Positions 20,011 to 30,135 of a stretch of 49,803 nt of DNA are shown here, in pieces. The translations under genes were made by a program, and so were the position numbers. The stretch's first letter is position 1; each line of letters opens with the position of its first letter. A model generated the notes under the pieces. The model saw only the letters and a program-made list of their open reading frames with translations. It ran no database searches and was not told where the DNA came from. Source of the stretch: Rubritepida flocculans DSM 14296 (lineage in GTDB: Bacteria; Pseudomonadota; Alphaproteobacteria; Acetobacterales; Acetobacteraceae); NCBI RefSeq assembly GCF_000425365.1, contig NZ_AUDH01000025.1, positions 1 to 49,803 of the forward strand, written 5' to 3'.

Positions 20011-21020
20011 CTGCGGCCCTCCTGCAGATCGGCGAAGAGCTCGATGGCCCAGCCGATGCGCTCATCCAGGCTGCGCAGCGCGAGCGGCGGCGGCTCGGGC
20101 GTCACGCACTCCACCAGGAAGGCGTTCGCGGGCAGGGGCGGCTCCGCCGCGCCTTCCGCGCCGCCGAGGGCGGGCAGCCGCGCGCGCGCGACAAGGGCGA
20201 GCTTGCGCGCGGAGGAGACGACGGCCCGGCGCGAGACGGAATCGAAGCCCGCGCGCGCCACCTCCGCGCTGATCTCGGCGTAGATGCGGTGCGCGGCGCG
20301 GATGGCGGGGCGGCAGTCGCGCGGCAGCAGGGCGATGCCCGCCTCCGCGCGCGCGTAGAGGCGCTGCGCCTCCGCCAGCAGCCGCGCCACGACGAGGCCG
20401 ATGGCCGGCGAGAAGCAGGGCCGGGCGAGGAAGGCGTCGGGCGCGACGCCGGCCTCCTCCAGCCAGTGGAGCGGCAGGTAGAGCCGCCCGTTGCGCGCAT
20501 CCTCGCCCACGTCGCGCGCGATGTTGGTGAGCTGCATGGCGCAGCCGAGGTCGGTGGCGCGCGCGAGCGCGGCGTGAGAGGAGACGCCCATCAGCAGCGT
20601 CATCATCGCCCCCACCGTGCCGGCCACCCGCGCGCAATAGCCGTGCAGCGCCGCGAGGCTGTCGTAGCGCCGGCCCTCCGCGTCCCAGGCGAAGCCTTCG
20701 AGCAGCGCGGCGGGCAGGGTGCGCGGAATGCGCTGGCGCGCCGCCACGGCGGCGAAGGCGCGGTCGGCCGGGTGGTCCATGGGCGCGCCGCGATAGGCGG
20801 CGTCCAGCCGCTGGCGCATCTCGCGCAACCCCTCGCGCGGGTCGGCGGCCTGGTCCACCGCGTCGTCGCCCAGGCGGCAGAAGGCGTAGAGGGCGGTGGC
20901 GGGGTCGCGCACGCGGCGCGGCAGCAGCAGCGCGGCGGCGTGGAAGCTTCTGGAGCCCGCGCGCAGCAGCTCCGCGCAGGCCGCGAGGTCCGCGGGGTCG
21001 AGGGGCGGGGCGTCAGCCAT
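19998..21020 (-). CDS. crtB: Phytoene synthase
   Basis: Condenses two geranylgeranyl diphosphates into phytoene, the first carotenoid step. The 340-residue protein has the two Mg-diphosphate motifs: DDAVD at residues 52-56 and the second Asp-rich region [18 protein letters not shown]. The conserved [13 protein letters not shown] block between them is also present. The ATG at 21020 is used because it overlaps the bchO stop by 8 bp and is close to the first helix. The gene sits among bacteriochlorophyll genes without crtI beside it, which is unusual, since crtI and crtB are commonly paired. Confidence 0.93.
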   Translation of the reverse strand: MADAPPLDPADLAACAELLRAGSRSFHAAALLLPRRVRDPATALYAFCRLGDDAVDQAADPREGLREMRQRLDAAYRGAPMDHPADRAFAAVAARQRIPRTLPAALLEGFAWDAEGRRYDSLAALHGYCARVAGTVGAMMTLLMGVSSHAALARATDLGCAMQLTNIARDVGEDARNGRLYLPLHWLEEAGVAPDAFLARPCFSPAIGLVVARLLAEAQRLYARAEAGIALLPRDCRPAIRAAHRIYAEISAEVARAGFDSVSRRAVVSSARKLALVARARLPALGGAEGAAEPPLPANAFLVECVTPEPPPLALRSLDERIGWAIELFADLQEGRRLLQ

Positions 21021-21912
21021 CGGCGGCCTCCAGGATGATGCGCGCGGCGCGCTCGGGCGCCTCCTCATGCGCGAGGTGGCCGAGGCCGGGCAGCGCGTGG
21101 ATCCGCGCCGCGGGCAGGATGCGCCGCAGCCGGAGCGCCTCGCTCGGGCGGATGGTGCGGTCCTGCTGGCCCACCACGAGGTGCAGCGGCGCGGCGAGCC
21201 GCGGCAGGTCGCGCGCGAAGCGCGGCAGATCCCAGGCCGCCATCATCCCGAGCGTGGCCGCCACATGCTCGGGGTTGCGGAACAGACGCGCGTAATGCTC
21301 CACCCCCTCGGGAGTGAGGGTGGAGCCCGTGTCGCGCAGCAGCCGCTCCACCGTCGCGCGGTCGCGCGCCTGCCAGGCGAAGAGGCGGGGCAGGCCGGGC
21401 AGCCCCACCATCACGCGCCCGAGCGGGCCGAACACCATGCCCGCCCACCCGCCCAGCGGCAGCAGCGCCCCGTTGAAGGAGAGGATGGCGCGCGGAGCGA
21501 TGGCCCCGTCGAGGGCGAGGCGGATGGCCACCGCCGCCCCGGCCGAATGCCCCGCCGCCAGCACGGGCGAAACGCCGAGCGCGGCCAGCAGCGCCGCCAG
21601 CCCGCGCGCCATCCCCTCCAGGGTGAGAAGCCCGGGCGGCGGCCGGGCCGAAAAGCCCATGCCCGGCAGATCGGGGATGATCACGCTGAAACGCCCCGCG
21701 AGGAGCGGCGCCACATCGCGCCAGGAATGGCTGGAGGCGCCGGTGCCGTGCAGCAGCAGCACGGCGGGGCCCGCCCCCAGCATCTGCACATGCCAGCGCA
21801 GCCCGGCGGCGAGGACGAAGCGGCTCGCCTCCGCCAAGGGCGGGGCGGCGGCGGCGAAGCCAGGCGGAGGCGGGGCGATGGCCCCCTGCGCCATGACGAG
21901 CGCCATGCTCAT
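21013..21912 (-). CDS. bchO: BchO, Mg-chelatase-associated alpha/beta hydrolase
   Basis: The 299-residue protein has an alpha/beta-hydrolase fold with LLLHGTGASSHSWRDV as oxyanion region, a GHSAGA nucleophile elbow, DLPGMGFSARP and a C-terminal GLGHLAHEE histidine. BchO is encoded next to bchI and bchD in most PGCs and is presumed to assist magnesium chelation; its substrate is unknown. ATG at 21912 overlaps the bchD stop (ATGA). A second in-frame ATG lies 6 bp downstream. A much longer open frame running upstream is antisense-frame noise over bchD. Confidence 0.9.
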   Translation of the reverse strand: MSMALVMAQGAIAPPPPGFAAAAPPLAEASRFVLAAGLRWHVQMLGAGPAVLLLHGTGASSHSWRDVAPLLAGRFSVIIPDLPGMGFSARPPPGLLTLEGMARGLAALLAALGVSPVLAAGHSAGAAVAIRLALDGAIAPRAILSFNGALLPLGGWAGMVFGPLGRVMVGLPGLPRLFAWQARDRATVERLLRDTGSTLTPEGVEHYARLFRNPEHVAATLGMMAAWDLPRFARDLPRLAAPLHLVVGQQDRTIRPSEALRLRRILPAARIHALPGLGHLAHEEAPERAARIILEAADG

Positions 21913-23600
21913 CGCGCCGCCATCCCCTGGCGCACCGCGGCGGCCAGGGTCTCGGCCCGGGCCTGTGGCAGAACCAGGCTGCGCCCCCCCGCCTCGGCGG
22001 CCAGGCCGCGGGCGAAGGGCTGCGGCCGCGGCGCCGTGTCCACGATCAGCACCGGATGCGCCTCGGCCCGCAGCCGCCGCGCCACGGCCAGCGCATCGGC
22101 CTCCGCCGCCTCGCGCCCCGCGCGCCCGTCGCGCGCGAGGTTGGCCCGCCCGTCGGTGAGCACCACGAGGAAGGGGCTGCGCCCCGCACGCCGTTCCTGC
22201 GCCGCCAGGGCGCCCGCCGCCTCCAGCCCCGCCGCGAGCGGCGAGGCCCCTCCCCCCGGCAGCCCGGCCAGCGCGCGGCGCGCCCGGGCCAGCGCATGGG
22301 TGGGCGGCAGCAGCAGCTCCGCCCCCTGGCCGCGGAAGGCGATCACCGCCACACGGTCGCGCCGCGCGTAGCATTCGGCGAGCAGCAGCTCCACCGCGCC
22401 CTTCGCCTCGGCCAGCCGGTGCAGCGCCGCCGAGCCTGAGGCGTCCACCACGAACACCGCCGTGCTCTCGGCATGTTCGCGGAAGCGGCGGATGCGCAGA
22501 TCCTCGCGCCGGATGGCCAGGCGCCCGCGCGGCGGGGGCGGGCGCAGCCGCTGCCAGGGCACGGCGGCGCGCAGCGTCTCGAGCAGCGCGAGCCGCGCCC
22601 CGTCGCGCGGCTCTCCCGCCCGGGTTCCGATGGGCCGGCCGCGCCGCAGCGAGACGCGCTCCGCCCCCTGCCGGCCGCTGGCGGGCGCGCGGGCCCGCAG
22701 CGTGGCGGCGGCGAGGCTGGCCAGAAGCTGGGCGGGGAGGCTCGCCGCCGCCGCCGCCTGCACCACATCCTCCATGCGGCCCTGGCCGGCCGGGTTGCGC
22801 TCCGGGCTCGGCTCGGCCTCGCCGGGGGGCGGGGGCGGTTCCGGGGGCTCCTCCTCCTCCTCGGGCGGGGCGGGCAGCACCGTGGCGCGGGGGCCGAGCA
22901 CGAGGCGCACGGCCAGCGCCGCGTCCTCGGCCGCCAACGCGGCGCGGCCCTGCAGGGCGGCATGGGCGCGGGCGGCCCGCAGCGCGAAGGCGGGGGCGCG
23001 CAGCGCGGCCACGCCGCAGGCCGCGGCGGTGGCGAGGATCGCCTCGATCACCGCATCCTCGGCCGCAACGGACGGAAGACGCCGCCGCGCCGCCGCCACG
23101 GCGGCCGCGTCGAAGGGCGCAGCGGCGGGCGGTTCGGCGAGCTCCGGCAGGAAGGCCAGACGGTCGAGCAGCCCGGGCGGCGGGGCTTCCTCCTCCTGCA
23201 CCCCCTCGTCGAGGGCGAGCAGGGCGAGCCCATGCGCCTCCTGCCCCGCCGCGAGCCGCGCCGCGAGCCCGCGGGAGAGGCGTTCGGCCATGGGCAGCAG
23301 CACCACGCCCCCGGCCGCCTGCTCGAGCAGCCCCGGCCGCCGCACCGGCCGCCCCAGGGCGAGGGTGGCGGCGAGGTCGAGCCCCCCCAGCAGCGCCTCG
23401 TCGCCGATGCTGGGCGGCAGGCGGCGCCAGGGCGTGTCCTTGGGCAGCAGGGCGCGGAACAGGGCGAGCCAGCGCTCCCGCTCCACACCCGCGCGGGCGC
23501 GCAGCACCGCGCCGCCGAGCCCCCGGGGGTCCACCGCCAGCAGGCAGGCCGCCAGCGCCGCCTCCGCGCGGGGGTCGGGGCGCGGCGGCGGCTCGCTCAC
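21909..23600 (-). CDS. bchD: Magnesium chelatase subunit D
   Basis: BchD partners BchI in the AAA+ motor that drives Mg insertion by BchH. The 563 residues divide into an N-terminal degenerate AAA+ half, an acidic/proline linker (about residues 245-270, runs of E and P) and a C-terminal von Willebrand A domain with the MIDAS motif DASGS at 386-390. The Walker A motif is absent, as usual for BchD. The start is a GTG at 23600 that overlaps the bchI stop (GTGA); no ATG lies near. The stop overlaps bchO. Confidence 0.93.
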   Translation of the reverse strand: MSEPPPRPDPRAEAALAACLLAVDPRGLGGAVLRARAGVERERWLALFRALLPKDTPWRRLPPSIGDEALLGGLDLAATLALGRPVRRPGLLEQAAGGVVLLPMAERLSRGLAARLAAGQEAHGLALLALDEGVQEEEAPPPGLLDRLAFLPELAEPPAAAPFDAAAVAAARRRLPSVAAEDAVIEAILATAAACGVAALRAPAFALRAARAHAALQGRAALAAEDAALAVRLVLGPRATVLPAPPEEEEEPPEPPPPPGEAEPSPERNPAGQGRMEDVVQAAAAASLPAQLLASLAAATLRARAPASGRQGAERVSLRRGRPIGTRAGEPRDGARLALLETLRAAVPWQRLRPPPPRGRLAIRREDLRIRRFREHAESTAVFVVDASGSAALHRLAEAKGAVELLLAECYARRDRVAVIAFRGQGAELLLPPTHALARARRALAGLPGGGASPLAAGLEAAGALAAQERRAGRSPFLVVLTDGRANLARDGRAGREAAEADALAVARRLRAEAHPVLIVDTAPRPQPFARGLAAEAGGRSLVLPQARAETLAAAVRQGMAAR

Positions 23601-24679
23601 GGGCCGAACACCTCCTCCACCGCGCGCGCCACGCGGGTGGAGGCCAGCGCGTCGTCCAGCGGGTTGCGCCGCAGCCGGTGGCGCAGCGCGAGCGGCGCCA
23701 TGCGGCGCAGATGCGCGAGCCCCGCCTCGCGCGCCCCCTCGAAGGCGGCGAGGGCGCGCGCGACGCGCATGAGGGTGAGCTCGCCGCGCAGCCCGTCCGT
23801 GCCGGCCGCCATGCACAGCCGCGCCGCCTGCTCGAGCATCGCATCCGGCGCGCGCACCTCGGCCAGCCGCGCCCGGGCGGCGAGGATGCGCGCGCGCAGC
23901 GCCGCCTCCTCGCCCGCCCATTCGGCGCAGAAGCCTTCCGGGTCGCGCTCGAAGGCGTCGCGCCGCTTGATCACCTGCAGCCGCAGCGCGAGGTCGGCCG
24001 GCGTGCTCACCTCCACCGAGAGGCCGAAACGGTCGAGGAGCTGCGGGCGCAGCTCCCCCTCCTCGGGGTTGCCGCTGCCCACCAGCACGAAGCGCGCCGG
24101 GTGGCGCAGGGAGAGGCCGTCGCGCTCCACCACGTTCTCGCCCGAGGCGGCGACGTCGAGCAGGAGGTCCACCAGGTGGTCCTCCAGCAGGTTCACCTCG
24201 TCGATGTAGAGGAAGCCGCGATGGGCGCGGGCGAGCAGCCCGGGCTCGAAGGCCTTCTCGCCGCGGGTCAGGGCGCGCTCGATGTCCAGCGCGCCCACCA
24301 CCCGGTCCTCGGTGGCGCCGAGGGGCAGGTCCACCACCGGCACGGGGGCGCTGACCACGCGCGCGCCCTTGCGCCGGCAGGTCTCGCAGAGCGCCGCGGG
24401 CCGGCCCGGCTCGCAGTGGAAGCGGCAGCCCTCCACAACCTGCATGGGCGGCAGCAGGGCCGCCAGCGCGCGGATGGCGGTGGATTTGCCCGTGCCCCGA
24501 TCCCCCAGCGCGAGCACGCCGCCGATCGCGGGGTCCACCGCGCAGAGCAGCAGGGCGGTCTTCAGCTCCTCCTGCGCCACGATGGCGGTGAAGGGGAAGA
24601 CGCGCCGCGGCGGCGGGGCGGCGGGGCGGGGGCGGCGCGCGCGGCGCGGCGTCGCGGCGGGCGGCAGCGCGCCGTCCAT
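23597..24679 (-). CDS. bchI: Magnesium chelatase ATPase subunit I
   Basis: AAA+ ATPase that forms a double-ring with BchD. The 360-residue protein has Walker [10 protein letters not shown] at about 59-67, Walker [14 protein letters not shown] and the [19 protein letters not shown] sensor/arginine-finger region. The first 25 residues are Pro/Arg-rich and poorly conserved, so the true start could be somewhat downstream. The chosen ATG at 24679 lies 2 bp after the hemA stop. Cysteines in [17 protein letters not shown] resemble those of other BchI/ChlI. Confidence 0.95.
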   Translation of the reverse strand: MDGALPPAATPRRARRPRPAAPPPRRVFPFTAIVAQEELKTALLLCAVDPAIGGVLALGDRGTGKSTAIRALAALLPPMQVVEGCRFHCEPGRPAALCETCRRKGARVVSAPVPVVDLPLGATEDRVVGALDIERALTRGEKAFEPGLLARAHRGFLYIDEVNLLEDHLVDLLLDVAASGENVVERDGLSLRHPARFVLVGSGNPEEGELRPQLLDRFGLSVEVSTPADLALRLQVIKRRDAFERDPEGFCAEWAGEEAALRARILAARARLAEVRAPDAMLEQAARLCMAAGTDGLRGELTLMRVARALAAFEGAREAGLAHLRRMAPLALRHRLRRNPLDDALASTRVARAVEEVFGP

Positions 24680-24681
24680 GC

Positions 24682-25893
24682 TCAGGCGGGCCGCTTGATC
24701 TGGAACTCCGTCCATGCGTCGTCCAGCGCCATCATCAGGTGGTCGATGTCCGCATCCGTGTGCGCGGGCGAGGGCGTGAAGCGCAGCCGCTCCGTCCCGC
24801 GCGGCACGGTGGGGTAGTTGATGGGCTGCACATAGACGCGGTGCCGCTCCAGCAGCAGGTCGCTGATCTCCTTGCAGAGCTGGGCGTTGCCCACCATCAC
24901 CGGCACGATGTGCGAGGGGTTGGCGAGGTGCGGGATGTGGATGGCGTCGAGCCGCCGGCGCACCGTGGCCACGCGCTCGTGCATGCGCTCGCGCTCGGCC
25001 TGGCTTTCCTTGAGGTGGCGGATGCTGGCCGTGGCGCCGGCCGCCACCGCCGGCGGCAGGGCGGTGGAGAAGATGAATCCCGAGGCGAAGCTGCGCACGA
25101 AATCCACCAGCGCGGCGGAGCCCGCGATGTAGCCGCCGATCACGCCGAAGGCCTTGGCCAGCGTACCCTCGATGACGGTGAGGCGGTGCGCCACCCCGTC
25201 GCGCTCCGAGATGCCGCCGCCGCGCGCGCCGTAGAGGCCGACCGCGTGCACCTCGTCGAGATAGGTCATCGCGCCGAACTCGTCGGCGAGGTCGCAGATG
25301 GCGGCGATGGGCGCCACGTCGCCGTCCATGGAATAGACGCTCTCGAAGGCGATGAGCTTGGGCGTCTCGCGCGGGATGGCCGCGAGCTTCTCGCGCAGAT
25401 CCGCGAGGTCGTTGTGCTTCCAGATCACGCAGGGCGCGCGCGAGTGGCGGATGCCCTCGATCATCGAGGCGTGGTTCTTCTCGTCGGAGAGCACCACGCA
25501 GCCCGACACCTTGGCCGCGAGGGTGGAGAGCGTGGCCCAGTTCGACATGTAGCCCGAGTTGAACAGCAGCGCCGCCTCCTTGCCGTGCAGGTCGGCGAGC
25601 TCGCGCTCGAGCAGCACATGCTGGTGGTTGGTGCCGCCGATGTTGCGCGTGCCGCCCGCCCCCGCGCCGCTCTGGTCCAGCGCGGCGTGCATGGCCGCGA
25701 GCACCTTGGGGTGCTGGCCCATGTTGAGATAGTCGTTCGAGCACCACACCGTCACCTCGCGCGCCCCGCCGGGGTGGTGGTGGGTGGCGCGCGGGAACTG
25801 GCCCGCATGGCGCTCCAGGTCGGCGAAGACGCGGTAGCGCCCCTCGCGGCGGAGCCCGTCGAGCTGCGTCCTGAACAGGGCTTCGTAGTTCAT
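24682..25893 (-). CDS. hemA: 5-aminolevulinate synthase
   Basis: PLP enzyme of the C4 (Shemin) pathway, condensing glycine and succinyl-CoA to ALA. The 403-residue protein begins [23 protein letters not shown], typical of alphaproteobacterial ALAS. It has the PLP lysine in [14 protein letters not shown] (Lys247) and the [11 protein letters not shown] block. ATG at 25893, 20 bp after puhE. Location inside the PGC ties precursor supply to pigment synthesis; a second ALAS elsewhere in the genome is possible, as in Rhodobacter. Confidence 0.96.
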   Translation of the reverse strand: MNYEALFRTQLDGLRREGRYRVFADLERHAGQFPRATHHHPGGAREVTVWCSNDYLNMGQHPKVLAAMHAALDQSGAGAGGTRNIGGTNHQHVLLERELADLHGKEAALLFNSGYMSNWATLSTLAAKVSGCVVLSDEKNHASMIEGIRHSRAPCVIWKHNDLADLREKLAAIPRETPKLIAFESVYSMDGDVAPIAAICDLADEFGAMTYLDEVHAVGLYGARGGGISERDGVAHRLTVIEGTLAKAFGVIGGYIAGSAALVDFVRSFASGFIFSTALPPAVAAGATASIRHLKESQAERERMHERVATVRRRLDAIHIPHLANPSHIVPVMVGNAQLCKEISDLLLERHRVYVQPINYPTVPRGTERLRFTPSPAHTDADIDHLMMALDDAWTEFQIKRPA

Positions 25894-25913
25894 CGCGGTC
25901 GCCTTTCCGGTCT

Positions 25914-26720
25914 TCAGGGACTGAGGGGGAGGACGCCGGGCTTGGCCCGGGCCTCCGGTGAGGAGGAAGATGCGCGCGGCCGGCCCCAGGTCCAGAGGCC
26001 GTCGAGCGGCAGGGGCAGCATCAGGAACCAGTGCTCGATCACGGCCAGGGCCATCAGCGCCGCAAGCAGGGTGCTGGCCGTGAGCTGGAAGGGATCTCCG
26101 GCGGCGGCGGCCTGCAGCCCCAGCCAGGCGGCGGCGATGGTGCCGCCCGTGACCGAGACGGGAAAGAGGAAGTTCATGTGCCGCCGCCGGAAGTAGCTGG
26201 CCAGATGCCCCAGATGCGGGGGCAGCATGCTCTCGCCGAGGTTGCGCGCGCCGAGGAAGATGTTGAGCTTGGCGCTCTGCCGCATCACCCAGAGCAGCAG
26301 ATAGGTCCACAGCGCCGTCTGGTTCGGCGCCTCCCACAGCAGCAGCAGCAGGGCGATGCCGAGGGCGAGCATCGCGAGCTCGTGGTGCCAGACCGTGCCC
26401 AGCGCCGCGCGGAAGCGGGCGAAGCCTTCCGTGCCCTCGGGCAGCGCCCGGCGGTTCGGGCCGGTGACGTAGCCGGTGAGGAAGGCGAGCTCCTGCCAGG
26501 CCCAGACCAGCACGCCGCAGGTGAAGCCCGCATAGGCGCTGCCCGCCGTGAGGCGGCCGTCCAGCAGCGTGACGCACCACAATGCCGCGAGCAGCGCCAG
26601 GGTCGCGCCGAACATCACGCGCAGGTGATGGCGCCTGGGCAGTTGATCGAGCATGAAGACGAGCGCGGTGCCGGCCCACCAGACGAAGACCGCGTAGAGG
26701 ATGGGCCAGACGTATTCCAC
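25914..26720 (-). CDS. puhE: PuhE, photosynthetic complex assembly membrane protein
   Basis: The 268-residue polytopic protein has about seven hydrophobic helices, beginning [20 protein letters not shown]. Conserved PuhE blocks include [22 protein letters not shown] and [13 protein letters not shown]. PuhE modulates bacteriochlorophyll and complex levels in Rhodobacter. The start is a GTG at 26720, 10 bp after the acsF stop; GAGG lies 8-9 bp upstream and no ATG precedes the first helix. The C-terminus after about residue 250 is Ser/Pro-rich. Confidence 0.9.
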   Translation of the reverse strand: MEYVWPILYAVFVWWAGTALVFMLDQLPRRHHLRVMFGATLALLAALWCVTLLDGRLTAGSAYAGFTCGVLVWAWQELAFLTGYVTGPNRRALPEGTEGFARFRAALGTVWHHELAMLALGIALLLLLWEAPNQTALWTYLLLWVMRQSAKLNIFLGARNLGESMLPPHLGHLASYFRRRHMNFLFPVSVTGGTIAAAWLGLQAAAAGDPFQLTASTLLAALMALAVIEHWFLMLPLPLDGLWTWGRPRASSSSPEARAKPGVLPLSP

Positions 26721-26730
26721 CGCGCGCGCC

Positions 26731-27804
26731 TCAATAGGCCGGGCTGAGGCGGATCTGCGCCGGCAGCGGCGCGCGCCGCCCGGGCATGGCCAGCAGGCGC
26801 AGGAAGCTGGCCGCCGCCTGGGCGCTGAGCCATGCGCGCCGCGCCCGCGCCGCGAGCCCCGGCGCGCTCCGCAGCCGGCCGAGCTCCTCGGAAATCCGGA
26901 ACAGCCGGTCCAGGCCCTTCTTGAAGGAGGGGTGGTCCCAGGCGAGGGTGATGGGGAAGACCTGCTTGCAGATCTCGGTCGTCTTCTCGAACACGGCCAT
27001 GTCGTATTCGGTGGGCGTCATGCCGAGCGCCTCGTGGAAGGCGGGGCGGGCGTGGTCGCGCACGTACATGGTGGCGAAGACGGCGAGCTGGAAGAACTTC
27101 GCCCAGTAGGCGTTGATCCCCTCGAGCAGCTTCGGGTTCGCGCGCATCAGCAGCGCGAAGGCCTCGCCGTGCCGGAACTCGTCGTTGCACCACTTCTCGA
27201 ACCAGTTGAAGATCGGGTGGAAGCGGCGCTCCGGGTGCTTCTCGAACTGCCGGAAGATGGTGATGTAGCGCGCATAGCCGATCTTCTCGCTGAGGTAGGT
27301 GGCGTAGAAGATGAACTTCGGCCGGAAGTAGTGGTACTTCTTGGCCTTGGTCAGGAAGCCGAGGTCTACCCCCACCCCGATGTCCTTCAGGCTGTCGTTG
27401 ATGAAGCCGGCGTGGCGCGCCTCGTCGCGGCTCATCACCGCGAAGAGCTCCTTGATGTCGGGGTTGCTGATGCGCTTCTTGATCTCCGCATACAGCACGC
27501 AGCCGGAGAACTCGGCGGTGACGGAACTCACCAGGAACTCCACCAGCTCCTTCTGCAGCGCGGGCGGGAGATCCTCGAGGCGGAAGGCGTCGAAGCGCGC
27601 GTCGCGCACGAAATGTCCCTTGTTGGGGTCGGCGCGGAACTCCTCCATCAGCTTGTCCCACTCGGCGCGGATGGGGCTCACGTCCAGCGCGTCCATGGCC
27701 GCGAAATCGGTGGTGTAGAAGCGCGGCGAGAGCACCGTCTCGGTCGTCGCCATGCGCGTGGTCTCGTTCATCGCGCGCGGCGTGGTCTGGGTCACGGCGT
27801 TCAT
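26731..27804 (-). CDS. acsF: Oxygen-dependent Mg-protoporphyrin IX monomethyl ester cyclase
   Basis: Diiron enzyme that makes ring E with O2. The 357-residue protein has two EXXH-type ligand motifs, DEARHAGF and [10 protein letters not shown]. The [16 protein letters not shown] helix supplies another glutamate, and [21 protein letters not shown] is highly conserved. ATG at 27804 overlaps the stop of the small upstream gene (ATGA). Presence with bchE gives ring-E formation both with and without oxygen. Confidence 0.95.
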   Translation of the reverse strand: MNAVTQTTPRAMNETTRMATTETVLSPRFYTTDFAAMDALDVSPIRAEWDKLMEEFRADPNKGHFVRDARFDAFRLEDLPPALQKELVEFLVSSVTAEFSGCVLYAEIKKRISNPDIKELFAVMSRDEARHAGFINDSLKDIGVGVDLGFLTKAKKYHYFRPKFIFYATYLSEKIGYARYITIFRQFEKHPERRFHPIFNWFEKWCNDEFRHGEAFALLMRANPKLLEGINAYWAKFFQLAVFATMYVRDHARPAFHEALGMTPTEYDMAVFEKTTEICKQVFPITLAWDHPSFKKGLDRLFRISEELGRLRSAPGLAARARRAWLSAQAAASFLRLLAMPGRRAPLPAQIRLSPAY

Positions 27805-28124
27805 GCGCCATACTCCTTGGGCTCGAAGCCGCAGTGATAGAGCTCGGCCAGCTCCGCGAAGGCGGCGATCTCCGTCCAGAGCTGCGTGAGAGGGCCGGCG
27901 CGATAGACCGTCGCCGTCGTCTCGTAGGTCGTGGCGCCGCCGAACTCCGGCACGGGCGGGGGGTTGTTCACCACCACCCGGTCGCCGGGGCGCAGCGTGA
28001 TGCCCTCCGGCACGGCGTGCGCGTGCAGGCTGTCGAAGCTGCGCTCGATCTCCACGGTGCAGGGCACGGTGACGACGCGCGGCCCGGTCAGGCTCTCCCA
28101 GAACGCCTCCAGCGCCTTCCTCAT
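27801..28124 (-). CDS. Small conserved PGC protein, candidate BciE-like cyclase subunit
   Basis: The 107-residue soluble protein lies between puhC and acsF. Its start overlaps the puhC stop and its stop overlaps the acsF start (ATGA both sides). It has a [20 protein letters not shown] strand region, [17 protein letters not shown] and a C-terminal [11 protein letters not shown]. In Rhodobacter a protein of about 100 residues, BciE, is an accessory subunit required by AcsF; size and tight coupling to acsF suggest this could be its counterpart. I could not compare sequences, so the identity is a hypothesis. Confidence 0.8.
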   Translation of the reverse strand: MRKALEAFWESLTGPRVVTVPCTVEIERSFDSLHAHAVPEGITLRPGDRVVVNNPPPVPEFGGATTYETTATVYRAGPLTQLWTEIAAFAELAELYHCGFEPKEYGA

Positions 28125-28567
28125 CGTGTTTCTCCTTGGGCGGTGAGCAGCCGGGCGAAGGTGCCCGCATTGGTCGAGCCGAAGGCGGTCAGGTCCACGC
28201 GCCGTCCGGTCGCCATGTCGTCGAGGGTGAGCTGGCCGTCGCGCCAGGCCGCGAGGCGGAAGGGCGCCTCGCGCCCCTGCTCCTCCTGCCGGCGCTCGCG
28301 CGCGAGCGCGCGCAGCGTGCCGCGCACGAAGCCGCCCTCGGCGATGGGGAAGCGCGCCAGCACCTCGCGCGAAGCGGCGTCGAGGATGAGCACCGAACCC
28401 TCGGGCCCGTCCTCGAAGCGGAGCAGGCGCTGGGCCAGAGGCGCCTCGTCGCGGCGGGCGATCACGGCGCGGTTCTGCCCGGGCCCGACCAGCAGCAGCG
28501 TGCCCGCGATGGCCGCGCTGCCGGCGAGAAGCGGCAGGAGCTGCCGGCGGTCGAGCGGCGCGGCCAT
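28121..28567 (-). CDS. puhC: PuhC, photosynthetic complex assembly protein
   Basis: The 148-residue protein has a single N-terminal membrane anchor at about residues 11-28, followed by a periplasmic domain with [18 protein letters not shown] and the [17 protein letters not shown] block typical of PuhC. In Rhodobacter, PuhC is needed for normal reaction-centre and LH1 assembly. ATG at 28567 lies 3 bp after the puhB stop, and the stop overlaps the next start. Confidence 0.9.
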   Translation of the reverse strand: MAAPLDRRQLLPLLAGSAAIAGTLLLVGPGQNRAVIARRDEAPLAQRLLRFEDGPEGSVLILDAASREVLARFPIAEGGFVRGTLRALARERRQEEQGREAPFRLAAWRDGQLTLDDMATGRRVDLTAFGSTNAGTFARLLTAQGETR

Positions 28568-28570
28568 GGC

Positions 28571-29245
28571 TCAGGCCACCGCCGTGCCGGGCAGCGGCAC
28601 CGGCACGGGCGCGCGCGGCGCCTCGAGCGCCGGCGCCGGCTGCGCCGCGCTGGCGGCGAGCGCCCGGGCCAGCACCTGCGCCGCGCCCGCCGTCACGGGC
28701 AGGGCGCGCAGCATGGGTGCGGTGCGCCCGAGCCGCCAGGGGCGCAGATGCGGCCAGGCCGCGATGAAGGAGACGCGGTGCTGCGGCATCAGCTCCAGCA
28801 CGATGTCCTCCGTGCCGTCGGCGTGGCGCTTCACCGCGGCCGACTGGATGGCGGCGAAGGGCAGGTTGATCGTCATGGGCAGCGCCACGCCCACGCGCAT
28901 CACCACGCGGCGGTTGGTGATGGTGTAGATGGTGGCGCGCGCCATGGCCCGGCCGATGAGCGCGAGCACCCCGAGGCAGAGCAGCCCGAGCGCGAGCGAC
29001 ATGGCCAGCGCGCGCAGCCCCTCGCCCCAGCCGCCGCCGCCCGCCGTCACGTCCGCGACATGCCAGGCCATGATCAGCGCGAAGTAGAAGCCGAGCCCCT
29101 TGAGGTGCAGCGCACGCCGCGCGAAGGGCCACCAGCAGGGGCCGCCCTGCCAGAGGATGCCCTCCCCCTGCGGCAGCCGCGCGGGCAGGCCGGGAACGGG
29201 CTCTGCCTCGTGCTCGGGCACGCCCGGAATGTGCTGGTGACTCAT
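28571..29245 (-). CDS. puhB: PuhB, reaction-centre assembly protein
   Basis: The 224-residue membrane protein has about three hydrophobic segments and a PH-like domain seen in ARATIYTITNRRVVMRVG and INLPFAAIQSAAVKRH. The N-terminal PQGEGILWQGGPCWWPFARRALHLK is a conserved PuhB opening. It promotes reaction-centre assembly. ATG at 29245. It is separated from puhA by 95 bp, the largest internal gap of the upstream half of the block, which holds an FNR-like site. The C-terminal tail is Ala/Pro-rich. Confidence 0.92.
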   Translation of the reverse strand: MSHQHIPGVPEHEAEPVPGLPARLPQGEGILWQGGPCWWPFARRALHLKGLGFYFALIMAWHVADVTAGGGGWGEGLRALAMSLALGLLCLGVLALIGRAMARATIYTITNRRVVMRVGVALPMTINLPFAAIQSAAVKRHADGTEDIVLELMPQHRVSFIAAWPHLRPWRLGRTAPMLRALPVTAGAAQVLARALAASAAQPAPALEAPRAPVPVPLPGTAVA

Positions 29246-29307
29246 GGCCCGTGACCTCCCGACATTCCGTCAATGGGCAGCCTGCGCCCCGGGCGGCGGG
29301 CGGCGCC

Positions 29308-29321
29308 TTGATCGGGCGCAA
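29308..29321 (-). promoter_or_regulatory. FNR-like site between puhA and puhB (weak)
   Basis: TTGAT-N4-CGCAA, the same half-conserved pattern as at 19973-19986; the two share 12 of 14 bases. It sits 62 bp before the puhB start. The surrounding 95-bp gap (29246-29340) is GC-rich with short complementary stretches that could fold in the mRNA. No clear -10/-35 pair is seen. Confidence 0.22.
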
Positions 29322-29340
29322 CCCGCGCGGGGCAGGCGGT

Positions 29341-30117
29341 TCAAATCCAGGGCTGGCTGCGCTCCGGCTTGCCGAAGAGCTGCCCGCTCGCGACATAGGC
29401 CGAGACGCGGTCCTCCTCGCGCAGCGTGATCGTGTCCGGGTTCTTCAGCGTGGGCGCGAGCTTGAACTGCTCGGCCGTCAGCGTGCGCACGCGGATCACG
29501 TTCTTGTCGGAATGGATGACCATGAGCGGCACGGGCACCATGACGCGCTTCGGGCCGTTCTCCGTCTCCACCTCCACCTCGAGGTAGCGGAAGATGACCT
29601 CAGACTTGTCGATCCAGACATCCACGCAGACGCCCGCCGGTTGCCAGTCGGCGTCCACCACCGTCATGCCGCGCGGGTCGGGATCCTTGGGGTCCACGCT
29701 CCATTCGGGGGCAACGCGCAGCGGCACGATCTTGGGCGTGCTGTCGTCGAAGGTAAGGTCCGGCTCGTCGCGGCGCAGCGCGTAGGCGGCGGGGCCCACG
29801 CCGTCCACCATGGGGTTGCCGGTGGGAATGAGCGGCGCGCCGGGCGTGGGGTCGGCCCAGACCGCATGGATGGGAATCTGCGGGTCCGAGGCCGGCGGGG
29901 ACTGCGCGGTGCCGCCATGCGGCAGCTTCCAGAATTTCGGGGCGGGCGTGGGCGGGAAGCCCTCGGGCCGGTCATGGTGCTTGCCCGGCGTGACCAGCGG
30001 ATAGCCCTCGCGCTTGCTCTCGCGGTTCAGGTAGAGCACCAGCGAGAGGAAGAAGATCCAGAAGGCGTACAGCGCCGCGGTGACCAGATCGAAGCCCGCG
30101 AAGTATGAGCCGTCCAT
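29341..30117 (-). CDS. puhA: Photosynthetic reaction centre H subunit
   Basis: The 258-residue H subunit caps the L/M core and controls proton delivery to QB. One N-terminal transmembrane helix (about residues 11-31, LVTAALYAFWIFFLSLVLYL) is followed by YLNRESKREGYPL, conserved among H subunits, then a cytoplasmic PRC-barrel domain including VVDADWQPAGVCVDVWIDKSE. ATG at 30117 has an AAGGAGAG ribosome-binding site. Its partners pufL and pufM are not in the window. Confidence 0.97.
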   Translation of the reverse strand: MDGSYFAGFDLVTAALYAFWIFFLSLVLYLNRESKREGYPLVTPGKHHDRPEGFPPTPAPKFWKLPHGGTAQSPPASDPQIPIHAVWADPTPGAPLIPTGNPMVDGVGPAAYALRRDEPDLTFDDSTPKIVPLRVAPEWSVDPKDPDPRGMTVVDADWQPAGVCVDVWIDKSEVIFRYLEVEVETENGPKRVMVPVPLMVIHSDKNVIRVRTLTAEQFKLAPTLKNPDTITLREEDRVSAYVASGQLFGKPERSQPWI

Positions 30118-30135
30118 GGTGTCTCTCCTTTCGCC

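Noticed and set aside
22850-23000. Glu/Pro-coding tract in bchD as a possible frameshift or repeat expansion
   Set aside because: An acidic proline-rich linker between the AAA+ and von Willebrand domains is normal for BchD/ChlD, and the frame is open on both sides.
21913-23844. Long upstream extension of the bchO frame (943 residues in all)
   Set aside because: It overlaps bchD in another frame and has shadow composition. BchO has its expected length from 21912.
24680-26679. Upstream frame extensions for bchI and hemA over neighbouring genes
   Set aside because: They are shadows of hemA and puhE in other frames. The real starts give the family lengths and the expected tight gene junctions.
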